Assembly: GCF_002803065.1 (NCBI RefSeq)
Contig: NZ_NNBL01000002.1
Location: 620,001 to 684,000 of the forward strand
Length of the DNA stretch: 64,000 nt
From: Streptomyces sp. CB01635
GTDB lineage: Bacteria > Actinomycetota > Actinomycetes > Streptomycetales > Streptomycetaceae
Direction: 5' to 3'
The position numbers and the translations under genes are program-made. Below, in pieces: positions 1 through 10,413 of this stretch; within the stretch, counting starts at the first letter, position 1, and each line of letters starts with the position of its first letter. The notes under the pieces are model-generated. The model did not search any database. It was not told where the DNA came from and was given only the letters and a program-made list of their open reading frames with translations.

Positions 1-758
1 ACGCCGCCGAGCATGGCGCCGTAGATGTTGCCGATGCCGCCGAGCACGGCTGCGGTGAAGGCCTTGAGTCCGGCCTGGAAGCCCATGTCGTACTGGACGG
101 AGCCGTACTTGAGGCCGTAGGCGACGCCGGCGACGGCGGCGAAGATGCCGCCGATGGCGAAGGCGATCACGATGATGCGGTTGGTGTCGATGCCCATGAG
201 CTGGGAGGTGTCCGGGTCCTGGGCGGTGGCCTGCATGGCGCGGCCGGTGCGGGAGAGGCGGACGAAGAAGGCGAGGGCGGCCATGCACAGGGGGGCGGCG
301 ATGATCAGGAAGACGTCGCCGCTCTGGATGCGGATGTCACCCAAGTGGTAGGGCCCGAACGGGAGTTGTGGGAAGACGCGGGCGCTCTTGGCGTCGGGGT
401 ACCAGTTGAAGACGGCCTGCTGGAGTGCGAGGGAGAGGCCGATCGCGGTGATGAGGGGGGCCAGGCGTGGCGCGCCGCGCAGTGGCCGGTACGCGAAGCG
501 TTCGGCTCCGACGGCGATGAGGGTGGCGACGAGTGCGCCTCCGATGAGCATGGCCGGTAGGGCTATCCACATGGATATGCCGTCGGGGAGCGCGAGGTAG
601 ACCGTGAGTGCGCCGAAGCCGCCGGTCATGAAGATCTCGCCGTGGGCGAAGTTGATGAGCTGGACGATGCCGTACACCATCGTGTAGCCGATGGCGATCA
701 GCCCGTACATCGAGCCGAGGAACAGCCCGTTGGCCAGCTGCTGCGGCAGGGTGTTCAC
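1..758 (-). CDS. livH: Branched-chain amino acid ABC transporter permease LivH (3' end outside window)
   Basis: Inner-membrane permease of a HAAT-family importer for leucine, isoleucine and valine. Read on the minus strand from GTG 758, the protein opens VNTLPQQLANGLFLGSMYGL and continues through hydrophobic segments including GYTMVYGIVQLINFAHGEIF, the conserved LivH/LivM signature. An upstream ATG at 772 runs into a stop after four codons, which supports the GTG. The C-terminus lies beyond position 1. The gene sits downstream of the substrate-binding protein gene on the same strand, separated by a hairpin. The family assignment is firm. The substrate is inferred from family only. Confidence 0.88.
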   Translation of the reverse strand, partial: MNTLPQQLANGLFLGSMYGLIAIGYTMVYGIVQLINFAHGEIFMTGGFGALTVYLALPDGISMWIALPAMLIGGALVATLIAVGAERFAYRPLRGAPRLAPLITAIGLSLALQQAVFNWYPDAKSARVFPQLPFGPYHLGDIRIQSGDVFLIIAAPLCMAALAFFVRLSRTGRAMQATAQDPDTSQLMGIDTNRIIVIAFAIGGIFAAVAGVAYGLKYGSVQYDMGFQAGLKAFTAAVLGGIGNIYGAMLGG

Positions 759-803
759 CGCGTGGCCTCCATGGGTGGGGAGAGTGGGGCAGGGATATGG
801 GTG

Positions 804-841
804 GGGCCGCGCGGTGACGGGTCGTCGTGGCCGCGCGGCCC
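804..841 (-). terminator. Hairpin between livK and livH (attenuator)
   Basis: An 11-bp perfect stem (GGGCCGCGCGG, 804-814, pairing with 831-841) with a 16-nt loop lies between the binding-protein gene and the permease gene. There is no T-run. Hairpins at this place in ABC operons often trim or stabilise the mRNA so that the binding protein is made in excess over the permease. That role is inferred here. Confidence 0.55.
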
Positions 842-868
842 TGTGTGGTGCGTGCGGTGCGGGGTGGG

Positions 869-2092
869 TCAGCCGGCGTCGTAGGTGCCGCTCTTGACGG
901 CCTTCCACTCGCCCTTGGTGACCTGGTAGACGGTGAGCTGCTTGTTGGTGGTGTCGCCGTACTCGTCGAAGGCGACGGGGCCGGCGATGCCGTCGAACTT
1001 GCCCTTCTGGACCTCTTCGACGATCTTGCCGCGCGCGTCGGACGGGACCTTGCCGTCCTTCACGACGTTGCCGATGGCCTTGATGATGGCGGTCGCGGCG
1101 TCGTAGGAGTAGCCGCCGTAGGTGCCGTAGTCGCCGGGGTACTTCTTCGCCTTGTAGGTGGAGATGAAGTCCTTGGCGGCGGGCAGCGTGGTGACCGGGA
1201 CGCCGACGGAGGTGGAGAGGTCGCCCTCGGCGGACTTTCCGGCGGTCTTGATGTACGTGTCGGAGAACATGCCGTCACCGCCGAAGAGCGGGATCTTGGC
1301 GCCGGCGTCCTTGAGCTGCTTGGTGAGGATCTGCGACTCGTCGTACTGGCCGCCGTAGTAGAGCAGGTCGGCGCCGGAGTTCTTGATCTTGGTGACGAGG
1401 GTGGAGAAGTCCTTGTCGCCGGTGTTGACGTGGTCGGTGCCGACGACCTTGCCGCCGGTCTTCTTGAAGCCCGCGGTGAAGAGCTTGGCGAGGCCGGCGC
1501 CGTAGGTCTGCTTGTCGTCTACGACGTAGACCTTCTTCTTCTTGAGCGTGTTGTACGCGTAGTCGGCCGCGAAGCCACCCTGGAGGGCGTCGGTGGTGGC
1601 GGTGCGGAAGTACGACTTGTACGGGCGCTTCTTCGAGGTCTGCCAGTCCTTGCCCTGGGTGAGCTCGGGCGCCGTGTTGGAGGGCGAGATCTCGACGAGG
1701 TTGGCCGTCGCGAAGACCTGCTGCATGGAGGTGGCCACACCGGAGTTGAGGGGGCCGACGACTCCGAGGACGTCCTTGTTGCTGACGAGGGCGGTGGCGT
1801 TCTGCTGGCCGGTGGCGGGGACGGCCTTGTCGTCGAGCGCCTTGACCTTGAACGTGACGCCGGGAACGGTGTTCTTCTTGTTGGCGTCGTCGACGGCGAT
1901 CTGGACGCCGTACTGGATACCGAGGCCGGTTGCGGAGTTCGCGCCGGTGAGCGGGGCGTCGACGCCGATCACGACGGTGGTCTTCTTGCTGCTGTCGCTG
2001 CCCTTGTTGTCGTCGCGCGATCCGCAGGCGGTGAGCGTGAGTGCTCCGGTGGTGAGCACGCTGGTCATGATGAGCAAGGAACGGTGTCGCAC
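869..2092 (-). CDS. livK: Branched-chain amino acid ABC transporter substrate-binding lipoprotein
   Basis: Extracytoplasmic receptor of the importer, of the type-1 periplasmic binding fold (Peripla_BP_6). From GTG 2092 it is 407 aa with a lipoprotein signal: positive RHR, hydrophobic core, then lipobox LTAC with the acylated Cys at residue 23. The mature protein shows family hallmarks: VVIGVDAPLTGANSATGLGI near the N-terminus, VGPLNSGVATSMQQVF, and YGGYSYDAATAIIKAIGNVV near the C-terminus. GTG 2092 is preferred over TTG 2098 because GGGAGAGG lies 7 nt upstream of it. It is first in the operon with livH. The ligand within the branched-chain/amide class cannot be read from the sequence. Confidence 0.9.
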   Translation of the reverse strand: MRHRSLLIMTSVLTTGALTLTACGSRDDNKGSDSSKKTTVVIGVDAPLTGANSATGLGIQYGVQIAVDDANKKNTVPGVTFKVKALDDKAVPATGQQNATALVSNKDVLGVVGPLNSGVATSMQQVFATANLVEISPSNTAPELTQGKDWQTSKKRPYKSYFRTATTDALQGGFAADYAYNTLKKKKVYVVDDKQTYGAGLAKLFTAGFKKTGGKVVGTDHVNTGDKDFSTLVTKIKNSGADLLYYGGQYDESQILTKQLKDAGAKIPLFGGDGMFSDTYIKTAGKSAEGDLSTSVGVPVTTLPAAKDFISTYKAKKYPGDYGTYGGYSYDAATAIIKAIGNVVKDGKVPSDARGKIVEEVQKGKFDGIAGPVAFDEYGDTTNKQLTVYQVTKGEWKAVKSGTYDAG

Positions 2093-2491
2093 GATCAATC
2101 CTCTCCCTGGCGCGGCTCCCGCGGTTGGGGGCCGTGTGTCTCGCCGGGCCGTACTGGGGTGGTACAGGGCCGTGCAGCAGACGCGCCCGGCGGCGCGGTG
2201 ACTGGCCGTGACTATAAGCGCAGGTGGGTGGGGTGGGGAGCTGAGGAGGGAAGGATGTGACGTTCTTGTTATGACGCGGTGCTCGTGGGCGGGTGCGGTG
2301 GAGGCGATCAGGCCTTCTGGATACGGGTGGCCGGCGCTCGCGTGTAGAGAACATGCTGTTCCGCTAAGGAACTTGAGGTGATCTTGGTCCTTACGGGCGG
2401 GAGTGTGCCGCCGGCGGGGCGGGTGCTGGGTGCTTCGGGTGGCGGTGGCTCGCGCTCCGCATTGCTCTGTTGCGGCAGAGGTAACTGAGTG
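2093..2491. other. Intergenic region upstream of livK
   Basis: This 399-bp stretch holds the livK promoter region and the 3' flank of the next minus-strand gene. Two small inverted repeats stand out. GAACA-TGC-TGTTC lies at 2349-2361, and GTTCC-GCTAA-GGAAC at 2358-2372 overlaps it. They could be a regulator site, but I recognise no known operator and cannot place a convincing -10/-35 pair. No coding sequence is supported here. Confidence 0.5.
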
Positions 2492-3169
2492 TTACTTCCG
2501 TGTGAGATCGGTTCGCGGTCCGCGGGGCGGTCCGGAGTGCCCTGCGCGCGGTCCGCAGGCGTCGTGCAGGTAGGTGGCGAGGTCGCGTGGGAAGGCGCCG
2601 CCGAAGAGGTAGCTGTGCTGCTGCTGTGCCTGGCGGTTGCGCAGACCGAGGTCGAGGTGCGGCAGGGTGAAGCCGGGTGGCAGGGCGGCGCACTTGTATA
2701 CGGAGATGCGCACAGTGAGCGGTTTCGGGGCGCCGCCCTTCACTGTCAGTGGCAGGGCGGGGATGGCGTGCGCACTCAATCCCGGTAGTCCGGCTCGCAC
2801 TTGACGGATGGTCACGGGGTGGGTGTCGCGTACGGAGACGGTGAAGCGGAAGGTGGCGGTGCGCGGGTGGTGCGGGTCCGGCGGGCTCGTTCCCTCGTAG
2901 TGCAGGAAGGTGACCTGGGAGGGCCAGGGGGTGGGGGCGGGTGTGGCCGGGGTGGTGGTGAGGGCTGTGTACGCGTAAGCGCCCGTGATGGCTGCGGCGG
3001 CGAGCAGGGCTTGCAGGGTGCGGCGCAGGTGCGGCGGAAGGGCTGCCCAACGATCGTGGAGGTGGGGGGAGTTGGGGGAGCCGGCCCACAGGGTGTCGGT
3101 GTGGGCGGGGGTGTGCGGGGTGCCGTCGCCGGAGGGGGGTTCCGGCTCGACGGGTCCGATACCGGCCAT
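2492..3169 (-). CDS. Putative membrane-anchored protein, function unknown
   Basis: A 225-aa protein I cannot place in a named family. It has a Pro/His-rich cytoplasmic N-terminus (about residues 1-50), one hydrophobic segment around residues 53-70 (LQALLAAAAITGAYAYTAL), and then an extracellular-looking domain rich in beta-strand patterns (RTATFRFTVSVRDTHPVTI). The tail is basic and proline-rich. Translation from ATG 3169 is supported by a -10 box only 5 nt upstream, so the mRNA is probably leaderless. It stands alone on the minus strand. The coding bias is typical of the window. Confidence 0.7.
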   Translation of the reverse strand: MAGIGPVEPEPPSGDGTPHTPAHTDTLWAGSPNSPHLHDRWAALPPHLRRTLQALLAAAAITGAYAYTALTTTPATPAPTPWPSQVTFLHYEGTSPPDPHHPRTATFRFTVSVRDTHPVTIRQVRAGLPGLSAHAIPALPLTVKGGAPKPLTVRISVYKCAALPPGFTLPHLDLGLRNRQAQQQHSYLFGGAFPRDLATYLHDACGPRAGHSGPPRGPRTDLTRK

Positions 3170-3174
3170 GCTCC

Positions 3175-3204
3175 ACGCTAGTGCGGAGGGGGCGGGTCCG
3201 CCAA
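3175..3204 (-). promoter_or_regulatory. Promoter of the 2492-3169 membrane protein gene
   Basis: On the minus strand, TTGGCG (3204-3199) and TAGCGT (3180-3175) are 18 bp apart, a good housekeeping-sigma match. The -10 ends 5 nt before the ATG, which implies a leaderless transcript. Confidence 0.6.
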
Positions 3205-3507
3205 TGTGGGGAGCAACTGGGGTGTGTGTGCGGCCAGTTGGTTCATGGTCCGGTGTCGGCGGATGCCTGCGCTGTGGTGGCCGGTGGGGAGGGCTTCGCG
3301 TGGGCCGGACTCGCGTCGGCGGCCGCTTGCCGCGCTGCCCGGCTCCCGTCCCCTGATCGGCGTCTGCACTGCCCGGCGCGGTGGCGGTGGCCGTCCGCGC
3401 CGGGAGCGGCGGCGTGAAGCGTCGTGATCGTTGTGGCGCCCTGTGACGGACGGGCCCTGCGGCGGATGAGTCCAGTGACGGGCGGGCCCTGCCGCGGACG
3501 AGGGGCC
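3205..3507. other. Intergenic region, nothing recognised
   Basis: About 300 bp between the membrane-protein promoter and the thioesterase stop codon. Short open frames exist on both strands, but none has a ribosome binding site or recognisable content. I see no RNA gene or clear terminator. Confidence 0.5.
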
Positions 3508-3969
3508 TCAGCTCGTGGGCATGTCCTTGAGGAGGCAGGTCAGGCGGGCCGAGCAGACCCGGCGGTCCTGCTCGTCGGTGATCACGATCTCGTACGTGGC
3601 GGTGGAGCGGCCGCGGTGTACGGGCGTGGCGACGCCGGTGACGAGGCCGGAGCGGGCGCCGCGGTGGTGCGTGCAGTTCAGGTCGACGCCGACGGCGATC
3701 TTGGTGCTGCCGCCGTGGAGCATGGAGCCGACGGAGCCGAGGGTCTCGGCGAGGACTGCGGAGGCGCCGCCGTGCAGGAGGCCGTAGGGCTGCGTGTTGC
3801 CCTCGACGGGCATGGTGCCGACGACGCGGTCGGCGGACGCTTCCTTGATCTGGACGCCCATGCGGATGCCGAGGTCCCCTGCGGAGAACAGGGCGGGCAG
3901 GTCGATGCCGAGCGCCGCGTACTCGTCGATGATCTCTTGCGGGAACTTCACGCTGCTGTGCTCGCCCAT
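3508..3969 (-). CDS. PaaI-type hotdog-fold thioesterase
   Basis: A 153-aa single-domain hotdog protein, the usual length for the PaaI/YbgC thioesterase group that hydrolyses acyl-CoA esters in the cytoplasm. The family core is visible: GNTQPYGLLHGGASAVLAETLGS (about residues 57-79, with the G-L-[LM]-H-G-G active loop), followed by VGVDLNCTHHRGARSGLVTG and a final beta-strand ending in CLLKD. GGAGCCGGGCACC precedes ATG 3969. It is downstream of the molybdopterin oxidoreductase on the same strand, 79 bp away. A palindrome in the gap suggests it has its own regulation. The acyl substrate is unknown. Confidence 0.88.
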   Translation of the reverse strand: MGEHSSVKFPQEIIDEYAALGIDLPALFSAGDLGIRMGVQIKEASADRVVGTMPVEGNTQPYGLLHGGASAVLAETLGSVGSMLHGGSTKIAVGVDLNCTHHRGARSGLVTGVATPVHRGRSTATYEIVITDEQDRRVCSARLTCLLKDMPTS

Positions 3970-4036
3970 GGTGCCCGGCTCCGTTCGTCGTCTGTCGGTG
4001 TTCGTGCTGTGGGTGCTGTTCGGCCTGGTCGGCTGC

Positions 4037-4048
4037 CTGAGCGAACGC

Positions 4049-4052
<4 letters not shown>
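4037..4052. promoter_or_regulatory. TetR-like palindromic operator upstream of the thioesterase gene
   Basis: CTGAGCG-AA-CGCTCAG is a perfect 16-bp inverted repeat, 68 nt upstream of the thioesterase ATG and overlapping the stop codon of the oxidoreductase gene. Its half-sites resemble operators bound by TetR-family repressors of acyl-CoA metabolism. No regulator gene is next to it. Confidence 0.45.
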
Positions 4053-6364
<2,312 letters not shown>

Positions 6365-6457
6365 CGTCTGTTCCCCTTCGAGCACACGTGTGAGGTACGT
6401 CTCCGATCCTCGCACGCACGACTGACAGCCCTCACCGGAGGCCCGTGGCGGACCGGA

Positions 6458-6480
6458 CTGTCAGTGGGGCGTGGCAGGAT
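6458..6480 (+). promoter_or_regulatory. Candidate DNA-damage (RecA-independent, PafBC-type) promoter of polA
   Basis: CTGTCAGTG, 8 bp, then CAGGAT. Compared with the actinobacterial consensus TTGTCRGTG-N8-TANNNT it has one mismatch in each element (C for T at both first positions). The -10 ends exactly 7 nt before the polA GTG, the same geometry as in front of ogt and uvrB. Confidence 0.6.
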
Positions 6481-6487
6481 CGGGGGC

Positions 6488-9214
6488 GTGGCAGAGACAG
6501 CAGCGAAGAAGACCGAGAAGACGACCTCAGGCAGCCGGCCGCGGCTGATGCTCATGGACGGGCATTCGCTGGCGTACCGCGCGTTCTTCGCGCTGCCCGC
6601 GGAGAACTTCACGACCGCGACCGGACAGCCGACCAACGCGATCTACGGCTTCGCGTCCATGCTGGCGAACACGCTGCGCGACGAGGCCCCCACGCACTTC
6701 GCGGTGGCGTTCGACGTCTCGCGCAAGACCTGGCGCTCCGAGGAGTTCACGGAGTACAAGGCGAACCGTTCGAAGACCCCGGACGAGTTCAAGGGCCAGG
6801 TCGAGCTGATCGGCGAGGTCCTCGACGCGATGCACACGCCGCGCTTCGCCGTCGACGGCTTCGAGGCGGACGACATCATCGCCACGCTCGCCACCCAGGC
6901 CGAGGCTGCCGGGTTCGACGTCCTGGTCGTCACCGGCGACCGGGACTCCTTCCAGCTCGTCAGCGACCACGTCACGGTGCTCTACCCGACGAAGGGCGTC
7001 TCCGAGCTGACCCGGTTCACGCCGGAGAAGGTCGAGGAGAAGTACGGGCTGACGCCGGCCCAGTACCCGGACTTCGCGGCCCTGCGCGGCGACCCGTCGG
7101 ACAACCTGCCGGGCATCCCCGGCGTCGGCGAGAAGACCGCCGCGAAGTGGATCAACCAGTTCGGTTCGTTCGCCGAGCTCGTGGAGCGGGCCGAAGAGGT
7201 CAAGGGCAAGGCCGGGCAGAATTTCCGCGACCACATCGAAGCCGTCAAGCTGAACCGCCGGCTCACCGAGATGGTGCGCGACGTCGAGCTCCCCATGACG
7301 GTCGACGACCTGGAGCGCGCCGCGTACGACCGCACGGCCCTCGCGATGGTCCTCGACACCCTGGAGATCCGTAACCCGTCGCTGCGCGAGCGGCTCCTCG
7401 CCGTCGACCCGGGCGCCGAGCAGGCCGAACAGGCGCCCGCCGAGCCGGGCGTCGACGTCGACGGCTCGGTGCTCGGCGCGGGCGAGGTGACCCCGTGGCT
7501 CGCCGAGCACGGCGACGCGGTCCTCGGCCTCGCCACGGTCGACACCTGGACGCTCGGCACGGGATCCGTCACCGAGGTGGCGCTCGCCGGCGCCGGGGGA
7601 GCCGCCGCCTGGTTCGACCCCACCCAGCTCGACGAGGCCGACGAGAACGCGTTCGCGGCCTGGCTCGCCGACGCCGCGAAGCCCAAGGTCCTGCACAACG
7701 CGAAGAGCGTCATGCGGGTCTTCGCCGAGCACGGCTGGACCGTGGACGGCGTCACCATGGACACGGCGCTCGCCGCGTACCTGGTCAAGCCCGGCCGCCG
7801 CTCCTTCGCGCTCGACGCCCTGACCCTGGAGTACCTCGGCCGTGAGCTCGCCCCGGCGGCGGCCGACGGACAGCTCGCCTTCGGTACGGAGGACGACGAC
7901 CAGGCCGAGGCCGACGCGCTCATGGTGCACGCCCGCGCGATCCTCGACCTCGGCGAGGCCTTCGGCGGGAAGCTCCGGGAAGTCGGTGCGGCGGATCTCC
8001 TCAAGGACGTCGAGCTGCCCACGTCCACGCTCCTCGCCCGCATGGAGCGGCACGGCATCGCCGCCGACCGCGCCCACCTGGAGGCCATGGAGCAGATGTT
8101 CGCGGGCGCCGTCCAGCAGGCGGTGAAGGAGGCGCACGCCTCCGTGGGCCACGAGTTCAACCTCGGCTCGCCCAAGCAGCTCCAGGAAGTCTTCTTCGGC
8201 GAGCTCGACCTGCCCAAGACGAAGAAGACGAAGACCGGGTACACGACGGACGCGGACGCGCTCGCCTGGCTGGCCACGCAGACCGACCACGAACTCCCCG
8301 TGATCATGCTGCGCCACCGCGAGCAGGCGAAGCTGCGCGTCACCGTCGAGGGCCTCATCAAGACGATCGCCGCGGACGGCCGCATCCACACGACGTTCAA
8401 CCAGACCGTGGCCGCGACCGGCAGGCTCTCCTCTACCGACCCGAACCTGCAGAACATCCCGGTCCGCACCGACGAGGGCCGCGCCATCCGCCGCGGCTTC
8501 GTCGTCGGGGAGGGCTTCGAGTCGCTCATGACCGCGGACTACAGCCAGATCGAGCTGCGCGTCATGGCGCACCTCTCCGAGGACGAGGGCCTCCTCGAGG
8601 CGTTCACCTCCGGCGAGGACCTGCACACCACGGTTGGCGCGCAGGTCTTCGGCGTCGAGCGGTCCGCCGTCGACGCGGAGATGCGCCGCAAGATCAAGGC
8701 CATGTCGTACGGGCTCGCCTACGGCCTGTCCGCGTTCGGCCTGTCCGGGCAGCTGAACATCGAGCCGGGCGAGGCGCGGGTCCTCATGGACACGTACTTC
8801 GAGCGGTTCGGCGGCGTGCGCGACTATCTGCGCCGCGTCGTCGACGAGGCGCGCGCCACGGGCTACACCGAGACGATGCTCGGCCGCCGCCGGTATCTGC
8901 CGGACCTCAACAGCGACAACCGCCAGCGCCGTGAGATGGCCGAGCGCATGGCGCTCAACGCGCCCATTCAGGGCACGGCCGCCGACATCGTCAAGATCGC
9001 CATGCTGAACGTGGACAAGGCGCTCAAGGGCGCGAAGCTCAAGTCCCGGCTGCTGCTCCAGGTCCATGACGAAATCGTCCTGGAGATCGCCCCGGGCGAG
9101 GCCGCGGCGGCGGAGGAGCTGGTCCGCCGCGAGATGGCCGGGGCCGTGCAACTGCGGGCGCCGCTGGACGTGTCGGTGGGCGTGGGCCCGGACTGGGAGT
9201 CCGCGGCGCACTAG
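6488..9214 (+). CDS. polA: DNA polymerase I
   Basis: A 908-aa family-A polymerase for Okazaki-fragment maturation and excision-repair gap filling. The N-terminal 5' nuclease domain (about 1-300) has LMLMDGHSLAYRAFF and VVTGDRDSFQL. The middle 3'-5' exonuclease-like domain (about 330-510) lacks the catalytic D-x-E pair: the place reads GLATVDTWTLG. Proofreading is therefore probably lost, as in mycobacterial Pol I. The polymerase domain carries motif A DYSQIELR (about 684), motif B with KAMSYGLAYG (about 740) and motif C VHDE (about 858). GTG 6488 fits the leaderless promoter geometry. The frame stays open far upstream, but that region is antisense to the oxidoreductase gene and is not part of polA. 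Confidence 0.97.
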   Translation: MAETAAKKTEKTTSGSRPRLMLMDGHSLAYRAFFALPAENFTTATGQPTNAIYGFASMLANTLRDEAPTHFAVAFDVSRKTWRSEEFTEYKANRSKTPDEFKGQVELIGEVLDAMHTPRFAVDGFEADDIIATLATQAEAAGFDVLVVTGDRDSFQLVSDHVTVLYPTKGVSELTRFTPEKVEEKYGLTPAQYPDFAALRGDPSDNLPGIPGVGEKTAAKWINQFGSFAELVERAEEVKGKAGQNFRDHIEAVKLNRRLTEMVRDVELPMTVDDLERAAYDRTALAMVLDTLEIRNPSLRERLLAVDPGAEQAEQAPAEPGVDVDGSVLGAGEVTPWLAEHGDAVLGLATVDTWTLGTGSVTEVALAGAGGAAAWFDPTQLDEADENAFAAWLADAAKPKVLHNAKSVMRVFAEHGWTVDGVTMDTALAAYLVKPGRRSFALDALTLEYLGRELAPAAADGQLAFGTEDDDQAEADALMVHARAILDLGEAFGGKLREVGAADLLKDVELPTSTLLARMERHGIAADRAHLEAMEQMFAGAVQQAVKEAHASVGHEFNLGSPKQLQEVFFGELDLPKTKKTKTGYTTDADALAWLATQTDHELPVIMLRHREQAKLRVTVEGLIKTIAADGRIHTTFNQTVAATGRLSSTDPNLQNIPVRTDEGRAIRRGFVVGEGFESLMTADYSQIELRVMAHLSEDEGLLEAFTSGEDLHTTVGAQVFGVERSAVDAEMRRKIKAMSYGLAYGLSAFGLSGQLNIEPGEARVLMDTYFERFGGVRDYLRRVVDEARATGYTETMLGRRRYLPDLNSDNRQRREMAERMALNAPIQGTAADIVKIAMLNVDKALKGAKLKSRLLLQVHDEIVLEIAPGEAAAAEELVRREMAGAVQLRAPLDVSVGVGPDWESAAH

Positions 9215-9250
9215 CCTCCGGCGGACGGGAGTCCGGACGGGAGTCCGGTC

Positions 9251-9281
9251 AAGGGGCGGGGCCAATGGGCTCCGCCCCTTT
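9251..9281. terminator. Bidirectional terminator between polA and the DUF4184 gene
   Basis: Left arm AAGGGGCGGGGCC (9251-9263), a 4-nt AATG loop, and right arm GGCTCCGCCCCTT followed by TT. The 13-bp stem has one G-T pair. It lies between two convergent genes and can serve both. A 12-bp unit, GACGGGAGTCCG, is repeated twice just before it (9226-9249). Confidence 0.8.
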
Positions 9282-9299
9282 CCTGGTTCACGACCCTGT

Positions 9300-10199
9300 T
9301 CACCGTTCTTGTGTCACCGGAGCCGGCGCCTCCCCGCGATCGGCCGCTCCTCGACGCCCCCGCACGAGAAGCGCGTAGACGACCAGGCCGAGTACGAGGC
9401 CCGCGCCCCCGCCGAAGCACAGGGTCGGGATGATCTCCCACGGCTTGGCGGCGGCACGCCAGTACGTCCACCAGCGCACCGTCCGTACCCCCGCGGCCAC
9501 CGCCACGCACCCGCCGATCACCAGCGCCGCCACCCACCGCTCGCTCATCGAGAGCTGAGGCAGCGCGGCGCGGGCGTCGGCGGCGGCCGACGAGGGGACA
9601 CGGCGCACCGCCGACACCACGAAGAGCGCGATCGCGACGAGCGCGACCGCCGAACCCCCGTACTGCGCGTACCAGTAGAGAGGGGAGCCGGCGATCTTCT
9701 CGCCGAGGACCGGGAACACGCGCATGCCCCACCGGTCGAGATGCGTGAACGCGTCCCACACCACGTGCGTCGCCGCGCCGAGGACGGCGGACACGTACCA
9801 CCACCACACCGCGGCCACCGGCCGCCGCTCCCACGCGAAAGCGCCGGACGCGAAGCCACCCGACGCGAAACCGTCCCGAGCGCCGCCCGCACCCCGCGCC
9901 ACCACAAGAACCCGCCCCCGCACCCGCCCCGGCAGCAGCGCGATCACCGGCTCCCGCAGCAGGCGCCACACGCCGACCAGTACCGCAGCGATGGCCACGT
10001 CGATCGTGAAGACGCCCGGGAAGGAGTGGGTGAAGTCCCCGAACTCCATCGCCCCCGGCACCGCACTCGCCGCGAAGTACGTCACGTCGGGCGCGAACGA
10101 GCCCGCCACCAGCAGCGACGGCACGAGCGCGCCGCGCCCCGTGCCGTCACGGCGGACGGCCGGCAGCACGGCCGCTGCATGGCTGATCGTGAACGGCAA
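9300..10199 (-). CDS. DUF4184 family membrane protein
   Basis: A 299-aa integral membrane protein of the DUF4184 family, function unknown. Family members begin with a PFT-x-SHAA motif, and here TTG 10199 gives exactly LPFTISHAAAVLP. GAGGGGGACC lies 3 nt before this TTG, so I choose it over the ATG 96 bp upstream. Several hydrophobic segments follow (for example VFTIDVAIAAVLVGVW and AAVWWWYVSAVLGAATHVVWDAF). Conserved His/Asp residues (SFAPDVTYF, DFTHS, HVVWDAFTH) resemble a metal-dependent membrane hydrolase arrangement, but no activity is established. It converges on polA. Confidence 0.82.
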   Translation of the reverse strand: MPFTISHAAAVLPAVRRDGTGRGALVPSLLVAGSFAPDVTYFAASAVPGAMEFGDFTHSFPGVFTIDVAIAAVLVGVWRLLREPVIALLPGRVRGRVLVVARGAGGARDGFASGGFASGAFAWERRPVAAVWWWYVSAVLGAATHVVWDAFTHLDRWGMRVFPVLGEKIAGSPLYWYAQYGGSAVALVAIALFVVSAVRRVPSSAAADARAALPQLSMSERWVAALVIGGCVAVAAGVRTVRWWTYWRAAAKPWEIIPTLCFGGGAGLVLGLVVYALLVRGRRGAADRGEAPAPVTQER

Positions 10200-10413
10200 G
10201 AGGTCCCCCTCGGACGGTTCTTGATGCGGTGCGTACGCGGTGCCGCTCAGTATGGCCGTGGCGATCGCGGTAACCCGTACATGGCCAACCGGCAAAAATC
10301 GGGCACGAACAGGTGTCTGCGCGCTGGAAGTTGTCGTAGTGTCGCCTGGGTCACTCCACGCTGGGGAGCGTGGACGGACACGGTATCGGTCGGCAATCGG
10401 AGGGGCTCACGGC

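Noticed and set aside
827..2260. A 477-codon open frame on the plus strand opposite livK
   Set aside because: It is a high-GC shadow of livK: Gly/Val/Leu/Asp-rich composition, no ribosome binding site, no family motif.
2349..2361. GAACA-TGC-TGTTC upstream of livK as a LexA (SOS) box
   Set aside because: Actinobacterial LexA sites are GAAC-N4-GTTC. Here the spacing is N5, and livK is not a damage gene.
3178..3369. A 63-codon open frame on the minus strand
   Set aside because: Pro/Arg/His-rich with no ribosome binding site or recognisable motif, and it overlaps the promoter of the next gene.
3990..4015. CTGTCGGTG on the plus strand as another damage promoter
   Set aside because: The -10 place reads GTGGGT, not TANNNT, and no plus-strand gene follows.
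9226..9249. Two copies of GACGGGAGTCCG after polA
   Set aside because: Only two copies next to the terminator; too short to interpret.
6527..9265. A 912-codon open frame on the minus strand opposite polA
   Set aside because: Antisense to a certain gene. Its composition (Arg/Leu/Val/Asp) is that of a codon-bias shadow. No domain is visible.
10300..10320. GAACAGGTGTCT before the transglycosylase gene as an SOS box
   Set aside because: Only one half-site matches; several mismatches in the other.
10200..10413. Cyclic-di-AMP (ydaO) riboswitch upstream of the lytic transglycosylase gene
   Set aside because: The region is too short and lacks the conserved core; only a simple 8-bp hairpin is present.
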